From contig JBCBYB010000003.1 in the NCBI GenBank assembly GCA_039816045.1, positions 62,001 to 126,000 on the forward strand: a stretch of 64,000 nt of DNA. Reading direction: 5' to 3'. Positions 55,232 to 62,392 of the stretch are shown here, one piece after another (position 1 is the first letter of the stretch; each line of letters opens with the position of its first letter). The notes beneath the pieces are model-generated. The model was not told the origin of the DNA. It did not search any database and saw only the letters and a list, made by a program, of their open reading frames with translations. This DNA is from Thermohalobaculum sp039816045 (GTDB lineage Bacteria > Pseudomonadota > Alphaproteobacteria > Rhodobacterales > Rhodobacteraceae). Made by a program: the position numbers and the translations under genes.

Positions 55232-55249
55232 TGTCAACTTGAGTTGACA
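55232..55249 (-). promoter_or_regulatory. PpsR-type operator before crtA
   Basis: TGTCAACTTGAGTTGACA is an almost perfect palindrome and the best TGT-N12-ACA match in the window. It contains TTGACA towards crtA; a good -10 was not found. Confidence 0.8.
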
Positions 55250-55354
55250 GTCGGCCTGGAGCACCACAGCGGCGCGGATCGGGCGAAGGGGAGCGGGCCG
55301 CCTCAGCCGCCGCAACGGCTCAGGGGTGGGTGGGGCCCGATCCGCGCCGCCCCC

Positions 55355-55783
55355 TCAGCCCTGATCGCCCTCGTCCGGCCGGCCGCGCAACCGCTTTACC
55401 TGGCCCCGCTGGGCCTTGCCATCCAATCGGCGCCGAACCGAGCCCTTTGTGGGCTTGGTCGCCACCCTTGGCTTCGGACGCTCCGCCGCCGCCGCGATCA
55501 GCGCCGCCAGCCGCTCCCGCGCCTCCTCCCGGTTGCGCGCCTGGCTGCGATGCGCATCCGCCTGGATCACCACCGCCCCGTCGCGGGTCCAACGCCGCCC
55601 CGCCAGCCGCCGCAGCCGCGCTTTCACCGGCGGCGGCAGATTGGGCGAGCGCTCCGCCTCGAAGCGCAGCGTCACCGCCGTCTCGACCTTGTTGACGTTC
55701 TGTCCGCCCGGCCCGCTCGCCCGCTGAAAGGTCTCGACGAGTTCCCACTCCTCGATCTCGATCCCGGGGCCCGCGCGCAGCAT
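55355..55783 (-). CDS. arfB: Ribosome-rescue peptidyl-tRNA hydrolase ArfB
   Basis: This 142-residue release-factor-like protein has the GGQ motif in FQRASGPGGQNVNKVETAV and a basic C-terminal tail (RRRLDGKAQRGQVKRLRGRP) that enters the empty mRNA channel. It frees stalled, stop-less ribosomes. Size matches ArfB/YaeJ rather than RF1/RF2. It follows the transporter gene by 4 bp. Confidence 0.94.
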   Translation of the reverse strand: MLRAGPGIEIEEWELVETFQRASGPGGQNVNKVETAVTLRFEAERSPNLPPPVKARLRRLAGRRWTRDGAVVIQADAHRSQARNREEARERLAALIAAAAERPKPRVATKPTKGSVRRRLDGKAQRGQVKRLRGRPDEGDQG

Positions 55784-55787
55784 CGCC

Positions 55788-56375
55788 TCACGCCCGGGCG
55801 AGACCGGGCCGCAACCAGACCGCCAGGCCGAAGGGCGCGAGTGCCGCCAACGCCATGCCCAGCTTCACGCCGAAATCACCCACTGCGAGGCTCATCCAGA
55901 GCGGTGCGACCGGACCGATGCCGAGCAGCGGCACCGCCTCCAGCGCCCAGTCCTCATCCGGCCCCAGCACCGAGAACGACGCGGCGAAGGCGAGGCTGAA
56001 GAACAGCACTGTGTCTACCGCCGAACCCAGTGTCGAAGAGACCAGCGGTGCGCGCCACCAGCGCCCCGCGCGCAGCCGGTGGAACACCGCGACATCCAGC
56101 ATCTGTGCCACCAGGAAGGCCGTGCCCGACGCGATCGCAATCCGCGGTGTCGCCAGCCAGATCGAGAGCACCACCGCCAGCGCAAAGCCCGCCAGCACCA
56201 CCCGCTGGGCCGCCCGCACCCCGAACCAACGGTTCGCCAGATCCGTCACCAGAAAGGCCAATGGATAGGTGAACGCCCCCCAGGTCAGCCAATTGCCGAC
56301 CGGGACCTGCACCAGGATGTTCGACGCGGTGACCACCACCGCCATCGCCAGAACGCCGATCAGAATGCCGCGCAT
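55788..56375 (-). CDS. VUT-family transporter (queuosine precursor type)
   Basis: This 195-residue membrane protein has about six helices; FTYPLAFLVTDLANRWFG and ASGTAFLVAQMLDVAVFHRL are characteristic of the YhhQ/VUT_1 family, which imports queuosine precursors such as 7-cyano-7-deazaguanine. The ATG at 56375 begins directly with a membrane helix; a longer frame upstream is basic and unlikely. Shares a transcript direction with arfB. Confidence 0.9.
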   Translation of the reverse strand: MRGILIGVLAMAVVVTASNILVQVPVGNWLTWGAFTYPLAFLVTDLANRWFGVRAAQRVVLAGFALAVVLSIWLATPRIAIASGTAFLVAQMLDVAVFHRLRAGRWWRAPLVSSTLGSAVDTVLFFSLAFAASFSVLGPDEDWALEAVPLLGIGPVAPLWMSLAVGDFGVKLGMALAALAPFGLAVWLRPGLARA

Positions 56376-56439
56376 CGTCCGTGTTTCCTTCTGCCAGAAG
56401 GCGCGCTGCCTAACCGACCCTGGCGCCCGCGTCGAGCCC

Positions 56440-57069
56440 TCAGACCTGCGGCACCGTCTCAGCGAACAGCGGCACCGCTTCGGCCAGTCGGGCCGCATGG
56501 GCCGCAAGGGCGGGGGCGGCGGGCTCGATCAGCCAGGGGTTCGTCGCCTCGAGCATCTGGTAGGCCACCGCGAAGGCCACATCCGAGCCGTCGGGCGTCT
56601 TGCCACCGAAGAAGCCGTCGACCCCGGCCTCGTCCTGCACCTTCTGCTCCATCGCGGCGAGGCCGCTGCGCACCTGGGTCGTCAGCCGCTCTTGCCAGTC
56701 GGGGAACTGGTACTGCTCCGGCCGGCGGTTCTTCTCATAGACCATAGCGACCGTCTTCTCCGTCACCGAATTGGCCAATGCCAGGCGCTGCATGCAGTCG
56801 CGCCGCGTCACGCCCTCAGCCGGGATCAACCGTTTGCCGTCTGGCGCGGTCTCCTCGAGCCAGTCGCAGATCGCCCAGGTCTCGATCAGTTCGGTGCCGT
56901 CCTCCAACACCAGCACCGGCACCCGTCCCACCGGATTGTGCGCACGCACTTCGCCCCAGGTCTCGCCCATCGGCGCAATCTTGCGCCGCTCCACCGTGCG
57001 GCCCTGCAGCGCGCACCAGATGTCGATCCGCCGGGCATAGGGCGACAGGTCTCGTCCGTAGAGAATCAT
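56440..57069 (-). CDS. Glutathione S-transferase family protein
   Basis: This 209-residue protein has a thioredoxin-like N-terminal domain (MILYGRDLSPYARRIDIWCA, then NPVGRVPVLVLEDGTELIET with the cis-Pro and Glu/Thr glutathione contacts) and an all-helical C-terminal domain. Substrate unknown. The ATG at 57069 follows AGGAGG. The 227-bp gap to moaA contains the second TATCGC array. Confidence 0.9.
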   Translation of the reverse strand: MILYGRDLSPYARRIDIWCALQGRTVERRKIAPMGETWGEVRAHNPVGRVPVLVLEDGTELIETWAICDWLEETAPDGKRLIPAEGVTRRDCMQRLALANSVTEKTVAMVYEKNRRPEQYQFPDWQERLTTQVRSGLAAMEQKVQDEAGVDGFFGGKTPDGSDVAFAVAYQMLEATNPWLIEPAAPALAAHAARLAEAVPLFAETVPQV

Positions 57070-57149
57070 GGGGGCCTCCTCCTCTTGGTCGGGCGCCAGG
57101 GGAGCCGAAGTCCGCCCCCCTGTCAAAACACGCTCTCGGCGGGGCAGTT

Positions 57150-57222
57150 TATCGCTGATATCGCAGCAATGTCGCATCAGGATATCGCAGCGCGCTATCG
57201 CAGAAATATCATCGGTTATCGC
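57150..57222 (+). repeat. Helically phased TATCGC array, copy 2
   Basis: Motif starts are 57150, 57159, 57170 (TGTCGC), 57183, 57196, 57207 (TATCAT) and 57217; steps are 9, 11, 13, 13, 11 and 10 bp. The first 39 bp match copy 1 at 12709 with about six mismatches. It lies between the divergent glutathione S-transferase and moaA genes. Confidence 0.8.
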
Positions 57223-57296
57223 CGCACTGGGCGGGCTTGATGCCCTTGCGCCCCACAGGCGGTGCGAATACCTTACCGAAAACCTCGGGAGGGACC

Positions 57297-58310
57297 ATGG
57301 ACGCGCCTGTGACGCCACCGCTGATCGACCCGTTCGCCCGCGCAATCACCTATTTGCGCGTAAGTGTCACAGATCGTTGCGATTTCCGCTGCGTCTACTG
57401 CATGGCGGAGCACATGACCTTCTTGCCGAAGCGGGACCTTCTGAGCCTCGAGGAGCTGGACCGTCTGTGCTCGCAATTCGTGGCCCTAGGGGTGCGCAAG
57501 CTGCGGATCACCGGCGGCGAACCCCTTGTGCGCAAAGGGATCATGACCTTCTTCGAGGCCATGGGGCGCCACCTAGGCCAAGGCCTCGACGAGCTGACGG
57601 TGACCACCAACGGCTCGCAATTGAAGAAGTATGCCAAGGAGTTAGCCGCCGTCGGCGTGCGCCGGGTCAACATCTCGCTCGACACGCTGGACGAGGCCAA
57701 GTTCCAGGCGATCACCCGCTGGGGACGCCTCGCGCAGGTGCTGGAGGGCATCGAGGCCGCCAAGGAGGCGGGCCTGCACGTCAAGATCAACGTGGTGGCG
57801 CTGCGCGGCACCAATGACACCGAGATCCTCAAGCTTGTCGAGTGGTGCCGGGACTGGGAAATGGACCTCACCTTCATCGAGGTCATGCCCATGGGGGACC
57901 TCGGCGGTGAGGACCGGCTGGACCAGTTCTACTCCCTCGAAGATGTGCGCAGCGACCTCTCAACCCGTTGGAAACTCATCGAAACTGCCGAGCGTACCGG
58001 CGGGCCGGCGCGTTATTTCCGCGTCGAGGAAACCGGCCAGCGCATCGGCTTCATCACCCCGCTCACGCACAATTTCTGCGAGAGCTGCAACCGGGTGCGC
58101 CTCACCTGCACGGGCCAGCTTTATATGTGCCTCGGCCAGGACGATGACGCGGATCTGCGGGCGGTGATGCGTGCGGGCGCCTCCGACGAAGCGCTCCGCG
58201 ACGCGATCCGCGAGGCGATCAGCCGCAAACCCAAAGGGCACGACTTCGACTACTCCCGCCAGCGGGTGGAGGGCCAGGTGGCCCGCCACATGTCGGTCAC
58301 CGGCGGCTAG
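57297..58310 (+). CDS. moaA: GTP 3',8-cyclase
   Basis: This 337-residue radical SAM enzyme starts molybdenum cofactor synthesis. N-terminal cluster motif: VTDRCDFRCVYCMAEHMTFL; C-terminal cluster cysteines in NFCESCNRVRLTCTGQLYMC; the protein ends with the catalytic Gly-Gly. SAM region ITGGEPLVRKGIMTFF present. GGGAGG precedes the ATG. Its end overlaps the DUF1127 gene by 14 bp. Confidence 0.96.
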   Translation: MDAPVTPPLIDPFARAITYLRVSVTDRCDFRCVYCMAEHMTFLPKRDLLSLEELDRLCSQFVALGVRKLRITGGEPLVRKGIMTFFEAMGRHLGQGLDELTVTTNGSQLKKYAKELAAVGVRRVNISLDTLDEAKFQAITRWGRLAQVLEGIEAAKEAGLHVKINVVALRGTNDTEILKLVEWCRDWEMDLTFIEVMPMGDLGGEDRLDQFYSLEDVRSDLSTRWKLIETAERTGGPARYFRVEETGQRIGFITPLTHNFCESCNRVRLTCTGQLYMCLGQDDDADLRAVMRAGASDEALRDAIREAISRKPKGHDFDYSRQRVEGQVARHMSVTGG

Positions 58311-58512
58311 CCGGCAGGTCCCAGAACGCCCGGCCGGTCTCGTGCTCGGCCTGGTCGGGCATCAGGCCGATGTCGCGGAGCTGCTCGGGCGTCAGACGAC
58401 CCAGATCGAGCCGCTCACGGCGCACCTGAAAAGCCAGGCGGATCAAGTGCTTGATCGGCGTGAAACCGGGAAATGCGCTGACGCGGGCAGCAATGCTGGT
58501 GGCTTGGGTCAT
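58297..58512 (-). CDS. DUF1127 small protein
   Basis: This 71-residue protein has the DUF1127 pattern RERLDLGRLTPEQLRDIGLM near its C-terminal half. Small arginine-rich DUF1127 proteins influence RNA turnover and phosphate/carbon metabolism in some alphaproteobacteria. It is convergent with moaA, overlapping by 14 bp. Confidence 0.88.
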   Translation of the reverse strand: MTQATSIAARVSAFPGFTPIKHLIRLAFQVRRERLDLGRLTPEQLRDIGLMPDQAEHETGRAFWDLPASRR

Positions 58513-58649
58513 GGCTCTCTCCTCTCAGGTGTGACGCGATCCTCGTGATCGCAGAGCCAATATCGCCCCGCTGCGTGCGCATCTCGACCCGGATGTTGCG
58601 CCCGAATCTTGCTCTGTGCCTCAGCGGTCCGCGCACTAGGTTCCGTGCC

Positions 58650-59240
58650 ATGAAAACCGCGCTCATCATATTGGCTGTCGTCGCGCTATTGGCCGTGGGG
58701 CTGGTCGCACTCTGGGTGTTCGTTGTGCAGAATGTCGAGACACCGGCCTATCGGGTTTTGCGCTCAGAGGGCCCGATTGAGCTCAGAGCCTATCCCGCCA
58801 TGCGCCGCGCCGAGATCGACCGCACGGGGCCACGGCGCCAAGCGCTCTCGGCAGGGTTTGGACCGTTGGCGGGCTACATCTTCGCGCGGGAGCGGGAGGG
58901 GCCGAAGATCGCGATGACCGCCCCCGTGATGCAGGAGCCGGCGCAAGAGGGCCGCTGGACGGTTGGGTTCATCCTGCCGGCTGAGGTCTCCGTCCCTCCC
59001 GATCCGGCCCGCGCGGATCTGCGCCTCACCCAAGTCGCGCCGCACACCGCGGCGGCGATCCGCTTTCCCGGTCATCCGAGCGATGCGGATCTCGCCGCTC
59101 AGGAGGCCCGGCTGCGGGCATGGCTCGCGGCTGAGGGGCTCACGGTCGCGGGGCCGGCAGCCTATGCCTACTACAACGATCCCTTCACACCAGGGTTCCT
59201 CCGGCGCAACGAGGTGCTGCTGACGGTCGAGACGCCGTAA
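58650..59240 (+). CDS. SOUL family haem-binding-like protein
   Basis: This 196-residue protein has an N-terminal membrane helix (ALIILAVVALLAVGLVALWV) and a SOUL domain: YRVLRSEGPIELRAYPAMRR, FGPLAGYIFAREREGPKIAM followed by TAPVMQEP, and the final YAYYNDPFTPGFLRRNEVLL. The family binds haem or related tetrapyrroles in some members. The ATG at 58650 gives the membrane anchor; an ATG at 58545 is less likely. Confidence 0.92.
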   Translation: MKTALIILAVVALLAVGLVALWVFVVQNVETPAYRVLRSEGPIELRAYPAMRRAEIDRTGPRRQALSAGFGPLAGYIFAREREGPKIAMTAPVMQEPAQEGRWTVGFILPAEVSVPPDPARADLRLTQVAPHTAAAIRFPGHPSDADLAAQEARLRAWLAAEGLTVAGPAAYAYYNDPFTPGFLRRNEVLLTVETP

Positions 59241-59243
59241 GGC

Positions 59244-60584
59244 TCAGGTGAAGGCCGGGCAGCACTCGACCCCGAGCCGCCGGCGCACCACCCTGCGCAT
59301 CCAAAGCCTGGAGAAAACGAGGGAAAGGGCGCTGGCCGTCGCCGCACCCTCGATCCCGAAATAGGGGATGAAGGCCGCATTCAGCGCAATGTTGAGGAGC
59401 GCCGAGACCCCCACGACCTGCATCGCGACCCGCTCCTGCCCGGCCATGCTCGCAAGCGAAACGCTCGGCCCGAGCGCGGAGCTCAGAACCGCCGCGATCC
59501 CCAGAATGGAAAGCGCCGTCGCTCCGGCCGCAAACCCTTCGCCGAACACCGCCTCCAGAACGACATCGCCCGCGATCACAAAGGGCGACGCAACGGCGAT
59601 CGTCGCAACCGTCGAGACGATCGCAACCCTGCGCACCAAACCCCGGAGCGTCGCCTTGTCGCTGGTTTGCCACAGCCCGGCAAAGCGTGGCCGAACCGCA
59701 AGCATGATCGCATCCGGCACCAGCAACACCACAAGAACAACCTGGCCGACGACCCGGTAGCGCCCGACATCGGCTTCGCTGGCCAAGATCCCCAGCATCA
59801 CGAGATCGGTGTTGCTGTTGATGACGTTGATGCCGCCAAGCGCTCCGAGGGGCAGAGCGACCGCGAGCCACGTGCGCACATCGCGGGTGCGCGTGAGGGC
59901 ACCCTCGAACAGCCCGCGACGCCAGGCGACGGCGAGGGCAACCGCGAGCGTTGCACCGGTCACGGCAATGTTGAGCACGACGGCGACGAGCGGGCTCAGC
60001 GTCCCGGTCAGGAGTAAAGCACCGGCAATTGCCATCAGGAAGAGCCCCGAGCGCATCACCGCATCCATCGCGAGGCCAAGGGCAACGCGGCCGCCGCCCA
60101 TGATGCCGTGGTTGATGGTCGAGAGCGCCGCAACCAACGGCACAAGCAGGAGGATCGCCATCAACGGCGCACGGCCCGGTCCAGGCATTACCTCGGGGAC
60201 CAGCCAGAGCGCCAGGGCGATGCAAATCCCAACAGCTGCCGACACCCCGCTGCCGACCGCGAGGCTCCAGACCACGAGGTGCCCCGGCATGGGAGCGCCA
60301 GTGGCCACCGCGCGCGCCGTTTCTCTCAGCACCAGGCCAGGCAGTCCGATCTGGACGACGATGGTCATGATCGAGGCGCACGCCATGGCAAAGGCGAAGT
60401 GACCGAAATCCGCCGGCCCGAGCACACGTGCGAGGAGCACTGCGACCGCCATGGCAAGGACAGCATGGACGAGTTTTGTCACCGCACTTCCGATGGCGTC
60501 GCTGCGCATGCCTCCGGCTGGCACCGCGTTGCGCAAGGCCGCTCGCGCCTTCGCCATGATCGAGCGCGCTCCGGAATGCGCCAC
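59244..60584 (-). CDS. Polysaccharide flippase (MATE/Wzx-like)
   Basis: This 446-residue protein has about 12-14 membrane helices with the oligosaccharide flippase pattern: GSAVTKLVHAVLAMAVAVLL, ARVLGPADFGHFAFAMA and NAAFIPYFGIEGAATASALS. It likely moves lipid-linked glycans across the inner membrane. The start is GTG at 60584, seven bases after GGAGGA. It converges, 3 bp away, on the SOUL gene. Confidence 0.9.
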   Translation of the reverse strand: MAHSGARSIMAKARAALRNAVPAGGMRSDAIGSAVTKLVHAVLAMAVAVLLARVLGPADFGHFAFAMACASIMTIVVQIGLPGLVLRETARAVATGAPMPGHLVVWSLAVGSGVSAAVGICIALALWLVPEVMPGPGRAPLMAILLLVPLVAALSTINHGIMGGGRVALGLAMDAVMRSGLFLMAIAGALLLTGTLSPLVAVVLNIAVTGATLAVALAVAWRRGLFEGALTRTRDVRTWLAVALPLGALGGINVINSNTDLVMLGILASEADVGRYRVVGQVVLVVLLVPDAIMLAVRPRFAGLWQTSDKATLRGLVRRVAIVSTVATIAVASPFVIAGDVVLEAVFGEGFAAGATALSILGIAAVLSSALGPSVSLASMAGQERVAMQVVGVSALLNIALNAAFIPYFGIEGAATASALSLVFSRLWMRRVVRRRLGVECCPAFT

Positions 60585-60763
60585 GCCGCCGTCCTCCCCC
60601 TGACCCTGAACCGAGACTGCCCGGCACCTCGCGAACAGCCTCGCTGCCTAGGCGCCCGTGCCACTTCTGGCAAGCATCCGCTGTGCCGAGAACGCTGGGG
60701 CCTTGCGCTTCGCCCTCTCAATTCCGACGGCCCCGCATAGCCCGATATGAAGACCTGAGCCGG

Positions 60764-61090
60764 GGGGTCACTGCTCGCGGTGGCAAGCCTGTCTTTGTCG
60801 AGAACCCGCTCGCGTTACTGGCTCGGGCTCGGCTCTTGGCGCTGTCGTCGGTGTTCGAAGGAATGCCGGTCGTCTGGATCGAGGCAGTTGTCGCCGGGTG
60901 TCCGGTCGTCGCGGCAGACTGCCCGACCGGCCCTTGTGAGAGCGAGGCGGGCAAGCGCTGTCCACCGCCGAGCGAGAGGCGCCCGCCACTCCCGATGACG
61001 CTTGAGCGCTGCGCCGCACGCTCTGCCCGCGCCGGGGGGCTTAGCGCACCCAGCACTGTCTCGCTTTATCGCGCGCTGCTTGGCGTCTGA
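60764..61090 (+). pseudogene. Remnant of a GT4 glycosyltransferase
   Basis: The plus frame encodes a GT4 C-terminal piece (ALLARARLLALSSVFEGMPV, then WIEAVVAGCPVVAADCPTGP) but no N-terminal domain. After that motif the family pattern is lost until an ending YRALLGV, suggesting frameshifts. It is similar to the intact gene at 61066 on the other strand and overlaps its 3' end by 25 bp. Confidence 0.75.
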
Positions 61091-62208
61091 GGCGCGTCGA
61101 GGCCAAGAAGCTTGAGATATCCCGCGACGCTCGCCTCCACCGTAAAGGCCGCCGCACGTGCCTCGGTCGCGGCCGTATCGGGGCGCTTCTCCAGGGCTGC
61201 GAGCATAGCCTCCGCCATCGCCGGCACATCGCCGACCGGGACGAGCGGCGCGAGCGCCCCGCCCTCCAGGATCTCGGCCGGTCCCGAGGGGCAATCCGTC
61301 GACATCACCGGGCAGCCGCACGCCATCGCCTCGATCAGCACGTTCGGCAAGCCCTCCCAAGCTGAAGACAGCACAAAGAGATCCGCCCGTGCAAACGCTG
61401 CATGGGGGCGGTCGGTGAAGCCCGGCAAAGCGACCCGGTCCGCGAGACCAAGCGCCTGGACCTGCGCCTCCAACTCTCCGCGCAAGGCGCCTTCGCCAAA
61501 GATCACAAGCCGCGCCGGACGGACCGCCGCCACTTTGGCAAACGCCTCGAGCAAATGCGCATGGTCCTTCTGCGGCTCCAGACGCCCAGCGGTCACCACG
61601 ACCGGCGGACCAGGCTCGGCACCCGTCAACCAAGGGTGATCGGGCGCGGCGGCCTTCGCCACCTCGATCCCCGGGACGATCACCGGATTGTAGACCGTCT
61701 CGACCCGGCCCGGCGGCAGCCCAAGGACCTCAGCCAAGTCTTGCGAAACCCCATCCGAGACCCCGGTCAACGCGTCCGCCCAAGGGAGCAGCCAACGCGA
61801 AGCTTGAACGAGCGCCCGGCGTTCTCTCCAACGAGGTGACTGCTTCAAGTGCACCGAAATCGTGTTGCGACAGGAGACGACCACGCGGACGGGCACCCTG
61901 GTCAAACGCCGGGCCAAAACCGCGACGACGGCCGGGCCTTCGCCAAAGGCCAGCAGCGTCCGCGGCCGGCTTTCTCGGATGTAGCGTGCAGTTGCCCCGA
62001 CCCAGCCCAGCGAACTTGGCTGTGCGCTATCGACGAGGCGAACCCCCTCTGGCACGCTGCCGAGCATCTCCCCCACCGCCCGGCAAACAACGATATCGAC
62101 CGTGAACCCGCGTTCCCGGAACGCTTTGGCCAGGATCAGGCAGACGCGCTCGGACCCGCCACCCGAAAGCGTTGGTATAAAAAGCGAGATGTCGGGGCGT
62201 GGCTGCAT
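61066..62208 (-). CDS. GT4 family glycosyltransferase
   Basis: This 380-residue enzyme has N-terminal ISLFIPTLSGGGSERVCLIL and C-terminal VVVTAGRLEPQKDHAHLLEA and DLFVLSSAWEGLPNVLIEAM motifs with the GT4 EX7E-type glutamates. It transfers a sugar in an exopolysaccharide or similar glycan; the donor is unknown. The ATG at 62208 was preferred to 62247 because MQPRPDISLFIPTL starts the fold directly. Confidence 0.92.
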   Translation of the reverse strand: MQPRPDISLFIPTLSGGGSERVCLILAKAFRERGFTVDIVVCRAVGEMLGSVPEGVRLVDSAQPSSLGWVGATARYIRESRPRTLLAFGEGPAVVAVLARRLTRVPVRVVVSCRNTISVHLKQSPRWRERRALVQASRWLLPWADALTGVSDGVSQDLAEVLGLPPGRVETVYNPVIVPGIEVAKAAAPDHPWLTGAEPGPPVVVTAGRLEPQKDHAHLLEAFAKVAAVRPARLVIFGEGALRGELEAQVQALGLADRVALPGFTDRPHAAFARADLFVLSSAWEGLPNVLIEAMACGCPVMSTDCPSGPAEILEGGALAPLVPVGDVPAMAEAMLAALEKRPDTAATEARAAAFTVEASVAGYLKLLGLDAPQTPSSAR

Positions 62209-62392
62209 AGGCGGTCCAGTCTGCGGGCGGTTGCGGTGCTGTGGCAATCATAGGCGTTGGAAAAGGCGCCAATGCTGGGGTAAGCTAACCACCCTTGGGA
62301 GTTGGGTCAGTGCTGCGGTGCCGATATGCCCGCACACGTGGCATCTGTCCTGCGGCCTCGGTCAGGGGCCCGTCATTTGGTTAGGGACCGAT

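Noticed and set aside
57217..57226. DnaA box (TTATCGCC) in the second array
   Set aside because: It differs from TTATCCACA in key positions and belongs to the TATCGC repeat series.
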